The notes: generated from the letters alone by a model not told the origin. DNA of 64,000 nt from Oscillospiraceae bacterium (GCA_022795735.1 JAAWHG010000002.1:97685-161684); one strand, 5' to 3'. Positions 17,359 through 26,248 are shown, counted from the stretch's first letter. Made by a program: numbers and translations.

Positions 17359-17377
17359 ATCTTTATACGAAAGATAG
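17357..17377 (+). promoter_or_regulatory. inverted repeat over the cbiK transcription start, possible operator
   Basis: CTATCTT (17357-17363) and AAGATAG (17371-17377) are exact inverted copies separated by 7 bases. They cover the end of the -10 box and the expected start point, where a repressor would block transcription, and reach to the Shine-Dalgarno region. No regulator gene is adjacent. Confidence 0.45.
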
Positions 17378-17389
17378 GGGGAACGACCG

Positions 17390-18136
17390 ATGACACAGGC
17401 GCTTGTAATGCTCAGCTTCGGCACCAGTGTGCCAGAAGCGCGTGTCAGTATTGAGGCGGTAGAAAAGGCGTTGGGGGAGGCCGCCGCCGAATATACGGCA
17501 GTGCGGGCCTACACGAGCCCGACCATCCGGCGTATTCTTGCGGGACGTGGAGAGAAAGTCCTCAGCCTGACAGAAGCGTTGGAACAACTGTACAGCGAGG
17601 GTGTGAAACGTGTGCTGGTGCAGCCGACCCATCTTCTATATGGATACGAGTACGATAAACTGAAGGCGGAGGCGGAGAAATATTTTGACCGTTTTGAAAA
17701 GCTGATTGTGGGAGAACCGCTGCTAGCAAACCATAGCGATATTCTGCGTTTTGCGGAGAAAATTGTGGAGACGTGTCCCCGGCAACAAGGGGAGGCCATC
17801 ATGTACATGGGGCATGGAACAGGGCACGCTGCCAATGCGGTGTATTCCGCCTTGCAGACAGCTCTCAATCAGGCGGGCAGAAGCGACATTTATGTTGGGA
17901 CGGTGGAGGGCTGGCCCGGATTGGCGGAAATACTTCAAATGTTAAAAGCCCCCTGTAAGGTCAGACTGTTGCCGCTGATGCTGGTAGCAGGGGATCACGC
18001 TAGAAAGGACATGGCGGTTGTCTGGAAAAAAGAGCTGGAACAGGCCGGACATATGGTTCAGTGTGCGTTTACTGGGTTGGGGGAGCTTTCGTGGGTACAG
18101 GGGATGTATCAGGATAAACTGATGAAGATACTTTGA
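17390..18136 (+). CDS. cbiK: sirohydrochlorin cobaltochelatase CbiK-type
   Basis: 248 residues, CbiK length. It opens with LVMLSFGTSVPEARVSIEAV. The metal-binding His residues are expected in MYMGHGTGHAAN (near residue 142) and VAGDHARKDM (near residue 204), matching the His145/His207 pair of characterised CbiK. It inserts cobalt into sirohydrochlorin in the anaerobic B12 pathway. No other cobalamin gene is nearby, so it stands alone with its own promoter. A chelatase for another metal cannot be excluded. Confidence 0.92.
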   Translation: MTQALVMLSFGTSVPEARVSIEAVEKALGEAAAEYTAVRAYTSPTIRRILAGRGEKVLSLTEALEQLYSEGVKRVLVQPTHLLYGYEYDKLKAEAEKYFDRFEKLIVGEPLLANHSDILRFAEKIVETCPRQQGEAIMYMGHGTGHAANAVYSALQTALNQAGRSDIYVGTVEGWPGLAEILQMLKAPCKVRLLPLMLVAGDHARKDMAVVWKKELEQAGHMVQCAFTGLGELSWVQGMYQDKLMKIL

Positions 18137-18175
18137 ACGGTATATGATCTGTAAGACCGGCCGCGCATCACCATG

Positions 18176-18553
18176 CTATTTCTGATTCCCGGCGTTGCAC
18201 AGTTCATCAATCGCACTGAAGCGATCTGGCTGAAAGTAAAAAGAATTGCCCTTGTTGCTCTCATAGATAAAATCTTTCAGCGGTTTACTGGTGTGCTTGG
18301 AAAAGTCTCCAAAATATGGCGAGCCGAATGCCATAGTTCGTAAACTTTTGTAAGATTTCCCCGGCCAGGCAGGTGCTCAGTACAAAAAATAGTCAGTGAT
18401 GGCTTCTTTGTTAATCGCGATGTTTGTGCTGCCCGTTTCATATTTAACCGACATCGCCAAATCCAGGGCGGACTGCGGATCGGTGATTACGGGCTCGCCG
18501 GCGGTTACTACAGCAACTGATAGATTATTCTTGTGAACGGTTTCAATATTCAT
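18176..18553 (-). pseudogene. DUF4180-family gene broken by two compensating frameshifts
   Basis: Reading from ATG 18553 gives MNIETVHKNNLSVAVVTAG and then a DUF4180-like SALDLAMSVKYETG, but stops early after ITDYFLY. The next frame continues the family as VLSTCLAGEILQKFTNYGIR, and the original frame resumes as GDFSKHTSKPLKDFIYESNK and ends at 18176. Both shifts lie in T runs on the coding strand (six Ts near 18394, four Ts near 18312), one losing and one gaining a base. It is therefore a decayed gene or one with sequencing errors in homopolymers. I recognise the family from the DFS-TSK-LKDFIYESN pattern. Confidence 0.75.
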
Positions 18554-18580
18554 ACAGTTTTTCTCCTATATCTATATCAA

Positions 18581-18619
18581 TAAAAAGAGGGTCTGTGCCG
18601 GAGCACAGACCCTTTTTTT
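18581..18619. terminator. bidirectional terminator between DUF4180 remnant and ferredoxin gene
   Basis: Arms AGGGTCTGTGC (18588-18598) and GCACAGACCCT (18603-18613) pair perfectly over 11 bases with a 4-base loop. T runs follow on both strands, so it terminates the ferredoxin gene on the minus strand. Confidence 0.88.
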
Positions 18620-18624
18620 GGGGC

Positions 18625-18804
<180 letters not shown>

Positions 18805-18847
18805 TCACCTCCATCATGATCTATCCGTTGCCGGATGTTACGCTACC

Positions 18848-18875
18848 ATTCTATCATAGATTATGAAAAAAGCAA
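18848..18875 (-). promoter_or_regulatory. promoter of first ferredoxin gene
   Basis: Minus strand TTGCTT (18870-18875), 16-base spacer, TAGAAT (18848-18853). Confidence 0.65.
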
Positions 18876-18932
18876 TAGAGAAATCTTAACATACGGAAAA
18901 GTCCCGTCTTACCACCGGCCCGTTGCCGGGAA

Positions 18933-19103
18933 TCAGTCTACATGAATGGCATCGTTGGGACAGATGTCGGCACAGGTGCCGCACTCAACACACTCCTCCG
19001 CGTTGATGACATATTTGCCATTCGCCTCAGAAATCAGCTCCAGGGGGCACTCATCCTTGCAACTGCCGCATTGGACGCAAGTATCGGTAATTACATATGC
19101 CAT
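18933..19103 (-). CDS. 2[4Fe-4S] ferredoxin, second copy
   Basis: 56 residues starting MAYVITDTCVQCGSCKDECP with the second cluster CVECGTCADICPNDAIHVD. All eight cluster cysteines are present. It shares the start, length and layout of the neighbouring ferredoxin but differs around the first cluster (Lys and Leu-Glu-Leu in place of acidic/Asn residues), so the two could differ in redox potential or partner. GGAGGTG lies about 14-16 bases before the ATG, unusually far. It has its own promoter. Confidence 0.95.
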   Translation of the reverse strand: MAYVITDTCVQCGSCKDECPLELISEANGKYVINAEECVECGTCADICPNDAIHVD

Positions 19104-19158
19104 AATTAAGTAGAATACACCTCCATACAGTATCGGGCGTTGAATTTGCTACAACCCC

Positions 19159-19186
19159 ATTTTACCATAAAATTTCAAAAATGCAA
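19159..19186 (-). promoter_or_regulatory. promoter of second ferredoxin gene
   Basis: Minus strand TTGCAT (19181-19186), 16-base spacer, TAAAAT (19159-19164), with the same geometry as the promoter of the first ferredoxin gene. Confidence 0.65.
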
Positions 19187-19292
19187 TTGTAAAATCGAGG
19201 GGCGGCCGCCGTTTTCCAGCCGGTACAGGCTGGTATAAAAGCGGCTGGAATGGGAAAGATTTTCAGGCAAGGAAAAGAAAGGGGGCGGGCCT

Positions 19293-21632
19293 ATGCGCGT
19301 AGACCGTATGAACGGTGAGATGAGCCGGATGCTGCTGCGTGCCAAGTCGGTAGCCGGCGGCTGGGGCCACAGCCACGTGGGCAGCGAACACCTGCTGCTC
19401 TCGGCCAGCCTGGAGGGCGCCTCGTCCATGGCGCTGCGCTGCCAAGGCGTGAGGCCGTCGCTGCTTTGCGCGGCCCTCCGGGAGCTGAGAGGCCAGGGCA
19501 GGCGGGGAACCGCCCCGCCCCAAGGGCTGACGCCCCGGGCGAAAAAACTGCTGGCCGGTGCGGCGCGGGAGGCGAAGGCCACCGGCAGCGGCGGGATTTG
19601 GCCGGAACACTTCCTCCTGGCCCTTGCCAGGGACGACGCGGCGGCGGGACATAAGCTGCTGCTCCGCTGCGGCGTCAGCATAGACGACCTCTTTACCGGC
19701 GTCTATCTGGGCGTACTGGACCGGAGAAAACAAGATTTGGAAAGAGAGCAGGTGACCAAAACGAGACTGGTGGATCAGTTCTGTGAGAACTTGGTGGAAA
19801 AAGCTCCGACCATGGAGCCGGTGATCGGCAGAGAGCGGGAAATCGACACCGTCATGCAGATTCTTTGCCGTAAGCATAAAAACAACCCCGCTCTGGTGGG
19901 GGAGCCGGGCGTTGGAAAGACCGCCATTGTGGAAGGTCTGGCCCAACGAATTGCGATGGGTCAGATTCCGGAAGGGCTGCGGGGAAAACGGGTTTTATCG
20001 TTGGACATGGCCAGCGTCATCGCCGGGACCAAGTATCGCGGCGAATTTGAGGAGCGCATTCGTGACTTGATAGCGGAAATCAAACGGGCGGGGAATGTAA
20101 TTCTGTTCATTGACGAGCTGCACACCATCGTCGGCGCGGGGGCGGCGGAGGGGGCCATTGACGCCTCCAACCTGATGAAACCGGCCTTGGGCAGAGGAGA
20201 GATTCAGGTGATCGGCGCGACGACGCTGGAAGAGTACCGAAAATATATTGAAAAGGACGCCGCTCTGGAGCGGCGCTTCCGCCAGGTGACAGTTCCGGAG
20301 CCCAGCCGGGATGAGACCCGCCGGATTCTCCGTGGATTGCGCCCCGGCTTGGAGCGGCACCACCGCCTGCAAATCACCGATGAGGCGGTAGATGCGGCGG
20401 TGGAGCTGTCTTGCCGCTACTTGCCCGAAAAGTTCTTGCCCGACAAGGCGGTAGACCTTCTGGACGAGGGGGCGGCCCGCTGCCGGATGGCTGGACGGCG
20501 GCGCGACCCGCTGGAGCAGCAGGAGCGCATCCTCAGCCGGGACCTGGACGCTGCGATCCGGGAGAAGCGTTTTGAACAGGCCGCGGAGCTGCGGGATAAG
20601 CTGCAAAATCTGGTCCAGCGGCAGCTTGCCCCCTTCTCGTGGAGCCGGAAGCTCACAGGACAGGACATCGCCGAAACCGTGTCCGAACGCACCGGGGTAC
20701 CCTTGGGACAGCTGACCGGCAGCGAAAAACAAAGACTGCTTGGACTGGAAGAGGAGCTGCGCCGTAGCGTCGTGGGACAGGAGCATGTCCTCTCCCTGGT
20801 GGCGCGAGCGGTACGCCGGGGCCGTTCCGGGCTGTCCGACGGACGGAGGCCGCTGGCGTCCATGCTCTTTACCGGCCCAACGGGTGTTGGCAAGACCGAG
20901 CTGTGCAAAGCGCTTGCAAAGGCGGTGTACGGGACGGCGGACGCCATGGTGCGTTTGGACATGTCGGAGTATATGGAGAAGCATACGGTCTCCCGCCTGT
21001 TGGGAGCGCCCCCCGGCTATATCGGACACGGAGAGGGCGGGGAACTGACCGAAAAGGTCCGCCGCCGTCCCTATTCGCTGGTTTTGTTCGACGAATTGGA
21101 AAAGGCCCACCGGGATGTCTGCGGCATTCTGCTTCAGATCATGGAGGACGGCGTTCTGACCGATTCCATGGGGCGGCGGGTGGATTTCCGCAACACCATG
21201 ATTGTAATGACCTCCAATTTAGGCGGTGAGGAACAGCGTAAAGGGGGCTTGGGTTTCGCGCCGGCGGCAGGGGAGAGCCGGGTGATGGCACAGCTCAAGG
21301 AACGCTTTCCGGCGGAGTTCCTGGGTCGTATTGACTGTACGGCGGTATTCCGTCCCCTGGGGGAACCGGAGCTGACCGGCGTGGCGCGGAAGCTGTTGGA
21401 GGAGACCGCCCTGCGTGCTGTCGCCACGGGGGTGGACCTCCGGGTGAGTCCCGAGGCGGCGGGCAGCCTGGCGCGGGCCTGCCTTCGCAAGGAGAGCGGC
21501 GCCAGGGAACTGCGCCATACGATTCAGCGGGAGGTAGAGGACCCTCTGGCGGAACTGCTGCTGACCGGCCCCTGCCGGAGCGCGTCGGTGGTTGCCAGCG
21601 GCGAGGGGGTTGCTCTGAAGACACAAAAATAG
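19293..21632 (+). CDS. clpC: ClpC-type AAA+ unfoldase, Clp protease ATP-binding subunit
   Basis: 779 residues. An N-terminal Clp-N region (residues ~1-145) is followed by AAA-1 with Walker A GEPGVGKTAIVEGL near 203 and ILFIDELHTIVGAG, a UVR motif (DAAIREKRFEQAAELRDKLQ, near 425), and AAA-2 with GPTGVGKTELCKALA near 528 and LVLFDELEKAH. The UVR motif and a GLGF tripeptide in AAA-2 for ClpP docking point to ClpC rather than ClpB. The N-domain is Arg/Ala-rich and more divergent than usual. No ctsR-mcsA-mcsB genes are adjacent, so the regulation typical of Bacillus clpC is not visible. Confidence 0.92.
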   Translation: MRVDRMNGEMSRMLLRAKSVAGGWGHSHVGSEHLLLSASLEGASSMALRCQGVRPSLLCAALRELRGQGRRGTAPPQGLTPRAKKLLAGAAREAKATGSGGIWPEHFLLALARDDAAAGHKLLLRCGVSIDDLFTGVYLGVLDRRKQDLEREQVTKTRLVDQFCENLVEKAPTMEPVIGREREIDTVMQILCRKHKNNPALVGEPGVGKTAIVEGLAQRIAMGQIPEGLRGKRVLSLDMASVIAGTKYRGEFEERIRDLIAEIKRAGNVILFIDELHTIVGAGAAEGAIDASNLMKPALGRGEIQVIGATTLEEYRKYIEKDAALERRFRQVTVPEPSRDETRRILRGLRPGLERHHRLQITDEAVDAAVELSCRYLPEKFLPDKAVDLLDEGAARCRMAGRRRDPLEQQERILSRDLDAAIREKRFEQAAELRDKLQNLVQRQLAPFSWSRKLTGQDIAETVSERTGVPLGQLTGSEKQRLLGLEEELRRSVVGQEHVLSLVARAVRRGRSGLSDGRRPLASMLFTGPTGVGKTELCKALAKAVYGTADAMVRLDMSEYMEKHTVSRLLGAPPGYIGHGEGGELTEKVRRRPYSLVLFDELEKAHRDVCGILLQIMEDGVLTDSMGRRVDFRNTMIVMTSNLGGEEQRKGGLGFAPAAGESRVMAQLKERFPAEFLGRIDCTAVFRPLGEPELTGVARKLLEETALRAVATGVDLRVSPEAAGSLARACLRKESGARELRHTIQREVEDPLAELLLTGPCRSASVVASGEGVALKTQK

Positions 21633-21634
21633 AT

Positions 21635-21682
21635 GCGGGATTTCCCCACCCCACAACACAGGTTGGGGCGGGGAAATTCCGC
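21635..21682 (+). terminator. long hairpin after clpC
   Basis: Arms 21635-21653 and 21664-21682 pair over about 19 bases with a few mismatches (GCGGGATTTCCCCACCCCA against its partner). No T run follows, so it is a terminator-like or 3'-stabilising hairpin. It starts two bases after the clpC stop. Confidence 0.55.
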
Positions 21683-21792
21683 TAAGCGGCGTTGGCACAC
21701 AGCGTATTAGAACATATGTTTAAAATTAGAATAATAAAAGAAATCACACAAATAAAGCAAAAAACAGGGGGAAATTAATCTCAAAAAAGTGA

Positions 21793-21821
21793 TTGCAATC
21801 TGAAGAGAATAGGGTTATAGT
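21793..21821 (+). promoter_or_regulatory. dcw cluster promoter upstream of mraZ
   Basis: TTGCAA (21793-21798), 17-base spacer, TATAGT (21816-21821), 58 bases before the mraZ start. The expected start of transcription falls on the first GTGGAG repeat. The DNA from about 21690 to 21815 is strongly AT-rich. Confidence 0.75.
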
Positions 21822-21827
21822 ATTAGT

Positions 21828-21864
21828 GTGGAGCGAAGTGGAGTGAAAGTACAGGAAAGTGGAG
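21828..21864 (+). promoter_or_regulatory. MraZ-box direct repeats
   Basis: GTGGAG occurs at 21828-21833, 21838-21843 and 21859-21864, with an imperfect GTACAG at 21849-21854, giving spacings of 10, 11 and 10 bases. MraZ is known to bind short direct repeats just upstream of its own gene at helical-turn spacing; the overlap with the transcription start fits autorepression. Confidence 0.7.
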
Positions 21865-21879
21865 CGGAGGTGAAGCGGT

Positions 21880-22296
21880 ATGTATGGAAAGTACAGGCAT
21901 ACCGCCGATCCGAAGGGCCGCCTAATTGTGCCAAGTAAGCTCCGCGACGAACTGGGGGACGCCTTTTACGTCACGTTGGGCCTGGACCACTGCCTGACGG
22001 TTTATACTGAGGAGGGCTGGCAGGGCATTCTGGACCGTTATAACGCCATGCCCATCTCCCAGTCCCGCAAAATCCGCTTCCTGTTTGCCAACGCGGCAAA
22101 ATGCGAGCCGGACAAGCAAGGGCGTTTTCTGCTCCCCACCGAGCTGCGGGAATATGCCGGACTACAGCAGGAAGTCACCTTTATCGGACAGGGCGGACAT
22201 GCCGAGATTTGGGACAGCGGGACATACGACGCCCTTGAGAAAGAAACACTGACGCCGGAGAACCTGGCGGCCGCCATGGAGGAGCTGGGTTTTTGA
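21880..22296 (+). CDS. mraZ: MraZ transcriptional regulator
   Basis: 138 residues with two SpoVT/AbrB-like repeats: MYGKYRHTADPKGRLIVPSK at the start and AKCEPDKQGRFLLPTELREY near residue 70, each carrying the DxKGR/DxQGR loop. MraZ represses the dcw operon by binding repeats such as those at 21828-21864. It is the first gene of the cluster and its stop overlaps the rsmH ATG by one base. Confidence 0.96.
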   Translation: MYGKYRHTADPKGRLIVPSKLRDELGDAFYVTLGLDHCLTVYTEEGWQGILDRYNAMPISQSRKIRFLFANAAKCEPDKQGRFLLPTELREYAGLQQEVTFIGQGGHAEIWDSGTYDALEKETLTPENLAAAMEELGF

Positions 22297-23228
22297 TGGA
22301 TTTTCACCATATTACGGTTTTACTGGACGAGACGATAGAGCAGATGCAAATCGATCCTTCCAAGGTGTATCTCGACGGCACTTTGGGCGGCGGAGGACAC
22401 GCTTCGGCGATTGCGGCAAAGCTGACCACAGGCCGTTTGATTGGCTTGGACCGCGATGAAAAGGCCTTGACGGCGGCGCGGGAACGGCTTGCGCCCTGGA
22501 TGGACCGGGTAACCCTTCTTCACCGGAATTTCCGGGAGCTGGACAACGCGCTGGACGGGCTGGGGCTCGAAGCCGTTGACGGCATGGTCTTTGACCTGGG
22601 GGTATCGTCGCCGCAGCTTGACGACGGAGCCCGGGGCTTCTCATATCGGACGGACGCGCCGCTGGACATGCGCATGGACGCCACCCAACGGCTGACGGCA
22701 TGGGAGCTGGTCAACCGTTGGCCCCGAGAGCAGCTCAAGCGCATTTTCTACGACTACGGGGAAGAGCGCTATGCCCCGCAGATCGCCGCCGCCATTGAAA
22801 AGCGGCGGGAGAGCGCCCCCATTGAGACCACGTTAGAACTCGTGGACGTCATCAAAAGCGCGATGCCGCCCCAGGCCCTGCGGGAAAAACAGCACCCCGC
22901 CAAGCGAAGCTTTCAGGCCATCCGCATCGCGGTCAACGACGAATTGGGCGCGCTGGACACGCTGATGGGGATGGCGGTGGACAGGCTCGACCCCGGCGGA
23001 CGGCTGGCGGTCATCACCTTCCACTCCTTAGAGGACCGCATCGTCAAGAGCGCGCTTCAGGAGGCGGCCCGGGGCTGCGTCTGCCCGCCGGAGTTTCCGG
23101 TCTGCGTCTGCGGACGGAAACCCAAGGTACGTTTGATTACGAGAAAGCCGATTCTCCCCGGAACGCGGGAATTGGAAGCAAACCCCCGCGCCAGAAGCGC
23201 CAAGCTCCGGGTCGCGGAAAGGCTATAG
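22296..23228 (+). CDS. rsmH: 16S rRNA m4C1402 methyltransferase RsmH
   Basis: 310 residues from ATG at 22296 (MDFHHITVLLDETIEQM). The SAM-binding motif is LDGTLGGGGHASAIA; the family motifs MVFDLGVSSPQLDDGARGFSY and PLDMRMD follow, and VITFHSLEDRIVK lies near residue 230. GGAGGAG precedes the start within mraZ. A TTG three bases upstream is in frame but the ATG is the better start. Standard second gene of dcw. Confidence 0.96.
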   Translation: MDFHHITVLLDETIEQMQIDPSKVYLDGTLGGGGHASAIAAKLTTGRLIGLDRDEKALTAARERLAPWMDRVTLLHRNFRELDNALDGLGLEAVDGMVFDLGVSSPQLDDGARGFSYRTDAPLDMRMDATQRLTAWELVNRWPREQLKRIFYDYGEERYAPQIAAAIEKRRESAPIETTLELVDVIKSAMPPQALREKQHPAKRSFQAIRIAVNDELGALDTLMGMAVDRLDPGGRLAVITFHSLEDRIVKSALQEAARGCVCPPEFPVCVCGRKPKVRLITRKPILPGTRELEANPRARSAKLRVAERL

Positions 23229-23252
23229 CAATATTAAAAGGAGGGCAGCGGT

Positions 23253-23807
23253 ATGGCACAAAGGAGAAGAAGAAACGGCTATATGAGCGACGGGACGGCG
23301 GCCTATGATCTTCGTCTCCAGCGGGAAATGGCCGAACGGGAGACCGTTCGGGTGGAACAGACGCCGCTCCCGGAAGAACGGCCCCAACCGCCGAAAAAGG
23401 TTCGTGTCAAGGCAAAGACACTGGTTTCTCCTTTTGCGGTTTTGGGCATGCTGACGGCCGGCTTTTTTGTCATTCTGGTGATTTTCAGTTATGTGCAGCT
23501 CTATGAGGCCACGTCGGAGGTGGGACGGCTGAACAGCGAGCTGGAGGCGGTGGAGCTGAACAATCAGATTCTGCGCTCCCAGTACGAGGGCAAGATCGAC
23601 TTGGCCGCCATTGAGGAGCGGGCCATTCACGAGCTGGGAATGGTGCAGCCGACCGCCAGCCAAAACGTCTACCTGAATCTCTCGGGCAGCGACCGGGCGG
23701 AGATTGTGGAGGTGGAGAAAACCGGCTTCTTTGCGACGCTGGCGGAGGCCTGTTCCACGGGTGTCCGAGATCTGGCGGCCTATCTGGGCCGAAAGCCGGC
23801 GGGATAA
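23253..23807 (+). CDS. ftsL: FtsL/DivIC-like septum protein
   Basis: 184 residues. A basic, Pro-rich cytoplasmic N-terminus (~residues 1-68) leads to one membrane helix (AVLGMLTAGFFVILVIFSYV, ~70-90), then a coiled-coil stretch (LYEATSEVGRLNSELEAVEL) and LAAIEERAIHELGMVQP, the pattern of FtsL. It would form a complex with DivIC and FtsQ/DivIB at the septum. Family members are hard to identify by sequence; position between rsmH and the PBP gene supports the call. It is longer than the usual ~120 residues. Confidence 0.85.
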   Translation: MAQRRRRNGYMSDGTAAYDLRLQREMAERETVRVEQTPLPEERPQPPKKVRVKAKTLVSPFAVLGMLTAGFFVILVIFSYVQLYEATSEVGRLNSELEAVELNNQILRSQYEGKIDLAAIEERAIHELGMVQPTASQNVYLNLSGSDRAEIVEVEKTGFFATLAEACSTGVRDLAAYLGRKPAG

Positions 23808-23908
23808 TAATCCGGCGGACAGATACATATAGTTCTTTGGAGAATAAATGAACGCGGACGGAAAGCTGCGACTTCCCGCCCGCGTTCACGATGTAAGGGG
23901 GCGAGGCA

Positions 23909-26248
23909 ATGAAACGGAACGTAAAAAAGCAACAGGGTGCGGAGTCCGGCCAATGGGCGAACCGTACCGTGCTGCGCCGGACGCTGGTTATGATGGGAAT
24001 CGGCATAGCGGCCTTCCTGCCCCTGGTGGCCCAACTGTTCAGCCTGATGATTCTCCGGCACGACGAGCTGGAGGCCAGAGCCATCAACAATCAGACCCGC
24101 TCGACGGCGATCACGGCGGACCGGGGGGTAATCTATGACCGGAACATGAATATTCTGGCCACCTCCAAAACGGTGGAAAATGTCTTCGTGGACCCTGTGG
24201 AGATTAAGCAGAAGAAGCAGGACGTCGCGGTGCTGGCGGAGGGACTCGGCAAGGCTCTCGGCGTGGAGGAAAGCCTTGTCTACGAGCAGGCGGCGGATAC
24301 CACCAAGCGTTACAAGATCATCAAGCGCCGGGTCGAGGAGGAGGAGGCCCAAAAGGTCCGCGACTTTATCAATGAAAAAGACGTGGACGGGGTCTATCTG
24401 GAACCGGATTCCAAGCGGTACTATCCCTACGGCTCCCTCTGCGCCCAGGTGTTGGGCTTCACCCAGTCGGACAACGTCGGGGCCGAGGGCCTTGAGAAAT
24501 ACTACGACGAAAGTCTATCGGGAATTTCGGGCAAAATAATCACCACCAAGGGCAACTACGGCTCCGAAATGCTTTATACCAATGAAAAATACTACGACGC
24601 GACAAACGGCAACAGCTTGGTCTTGACCTTGGACACGACGGTGCAGTATTACTTGGAAAAGAACCTGGAGACCGCCATTGAAAAGTATGACGTCTTGAAT
24701 GGCGCGTTTGGTCTGGTGATGGACGTGAACACCGGCGAAATTCTGGGCATGGCGACGCTGGGGAGCTACGACCCGAACAATTACGTCGAGGTCTATGATT
24801 CGGAGCTCTCGCAGGAACTGGAGCAGCAATATCTACAAGCCCAGCTTCTCCCAGAGGGCAGCCCGGCCTATAAAGAGGCCATTGACGAGTACAACCAGGC
24901 GATGAGCGCGGCGCGGCTCAAACAGTGGCGCAACCGCGCCGTATCGGACGGCTATGAGCCGGGATCCACCTTTAAGGTTGTAACCCTGGCCTCTGCGTTG
25001 GAAGAGCAGGCCGTTACCTTGGAAAATCAATTCTATTGCGGAGGCGCCGCCAACTTTGCCGAGCGCGACAGGCCGCTCAAATGCTGGAAGGCCGCGGGCC
25101 ATGGCGCGGAAGACACAAGACAGGCCTTGGGCAATTCCTGCAATATCGCTTTCGCAAATATAGGGCTTGCTTTAGGCGGAGACACCTTATACAGGTATGT
25201 ACGAGATTTTGGATTACTAGAAAAAACCGGGATTGATTTACCAGGTGAGGCCGTTGGCTATTTCTACAGCAAGGAAGCCATTGACCCCCATGCCGTGGGT
25301 GGCGGGAGTAACACCATTACCGCATCCTTTGGACAAAGCTTTAAAATTACGCCGGTTCAACTGGTACGGGCTATTTCCGCAGTGGTTAACGGCGGTTATC
25401 TGGTTGAGCCCCATATTGTTGGACAAATTCTTGACGAGAGCGGCGCAGTGGTGCAGAAAAATGAGCGAACGGTCCTCCGTCAGGTTATCAGCGAGGACAC
25501 GTCGGCTACCATGCGAGAGCTGATGGAGTATGTTGTAACCGATGGCACTGCGGGAAACGCCAAGGTTGCGGGGTATCGTATCGGCGGCAAGACGGGCACA
25601 TCTGAAAAGCTGGATGTCTACGACGAAAACGGCAAGGCTACCGAGGATAAAATTGTATCCTTCGTTGGAGTAGCCCCAATTGATGATCCGCAGTATGTTG
25701 TTCTGGCGGCCTTGGACACCCCGTCCCGGGAAACAGGAATTTACATCTCCGGAGGCGTTATGGCGGCCCCAACCGTGGGCAATATCCTTTCCGATATCCT
25801 GCCCTATTTGGGTGTGGAGCCCGACTATACCGACGCCGACATTGGCCGGATCAACGTAACGGTACCCAACGTGCTCACCCTCACCGAAGCCGAGGCGGCA
25901 AAGGCCCTCAAGGAAAAGAGCCTGACCTACCGCGTCGTGGGTGAAGGGGAGACGGTCACCGATATGATACCCACGCCCAATTCGGAGGTTCCGGGCACTT
26001 CAGAGATTGTCCTTTACATGGGAGAGGCCAAGCCAACCGATCATGTTACGGTCCCCGATTTTTACGGCATGAACATGGCGCAGGCCAACGAGGCGGCGGT
26101 CAACAACGGACTCTACCTTCTGGCGCGGGGAACCGATTACAACGGCGCGACGGTCAACGTCACCTGGCAGAACATCGATCCGGGGACCGAGGTGGTACGC
26201 GGAACCACCGTCACGGTGGAATTTACAGACCACAGCGCGCAGGACTGA
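23909..26248 (+). CDS. class B penicillin-binding protein with two PASTA domains (FtsI/PBP2x/SpoVD type)
   Basis: 779 residues. One N-terminal membrane helix (LVMMGIGIAAFLPLVAQLFS, ~28-48), a dimerisation domain, then the transpeptidase with Ser353 in PGSTFKVV, SCN at 410-412 and KTG at 561-563. Two PASTA repeats fill the C-terminus (~652-775). It cross-links septal peptidoglycan with FtsW. One PASTA would suggest SpoVD and two PBP2x-like; both roles remain possible in a spore former. The stretch around 25141-25750, from the SCN motif through KTG, is visibly AT-richer than the rest of the gene (about 43% GC over 25141-25260 against 61% over 25021-25140, hand count). Confidence 0.94.
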   Translation: MKRNVKKQQGAESGQWANRTVLRRTLVMMGIGIAAFLPLVAQLFSLMILRHDELEARAINNQTRSTAITADRGVIYDRNMNILATSKTVENVFVDPVEIKQKKQDVAVLAEGLGKALGVEESLVYEQAADTTKRYKIIKRRVEEEEAQKVRDFINEKDVDGVYLEPDSKRYYPYGSLCAQVLGFTQSDNVGAEGLEKYYDESLSGISGKIITTKGNYGSEMLYTNEKYYDATNGNSLVLTLDTTVQYYLEKNLETAIEKYDVLNGAFGLVMDVNTGEILGMATLGSYDPNNYVEVYDSELSQELEQQYLQAQLLPEGSPAYKEAIDEYNQAMSAARLKQWRNRAVSDGYEPGSTFKVVTLASALEEQAVTLENQFYCGGAANFAERDRPLKCWKAAGHGAEDTRQALGNSCNIAFANIGLALGGDTLYRYVRDFGLLEKTGIDLPGEAVGYFYSKEAIDPHAVGGGSNTITASFGQSFKITPVQLVRAISAVVNGGYLVEPHIVGQILDESGAVVQKNERTVLRQVISEDTSATMRELMEYVVTDGTAGNAKVAGYRIGGKTGTSEKLDVYDENGKATEDKIVSFVGVAPIDDPQYVVLAALDTPSRETGIYISGGVMAAPTVGNILSDILPYLGVEPDYTDADIGRINVTVPNVLTLTEAEAAKALKEKSLTYRVVGEGETVTDMIPTPNSEVPGTSEIVLYMGEAKPTDHVTVPDFYGMNMAQANEAAVNNGLYLLARGTDYNGATVNVTWQNIDPGTEVVRGTTVTVEFTDHSAQD

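Noticed and set aside
17378..17389. Cobalamin riboswitch before cbiK
   Set aside because: The leader between promoter and ATG is about 30 bases, far too short.
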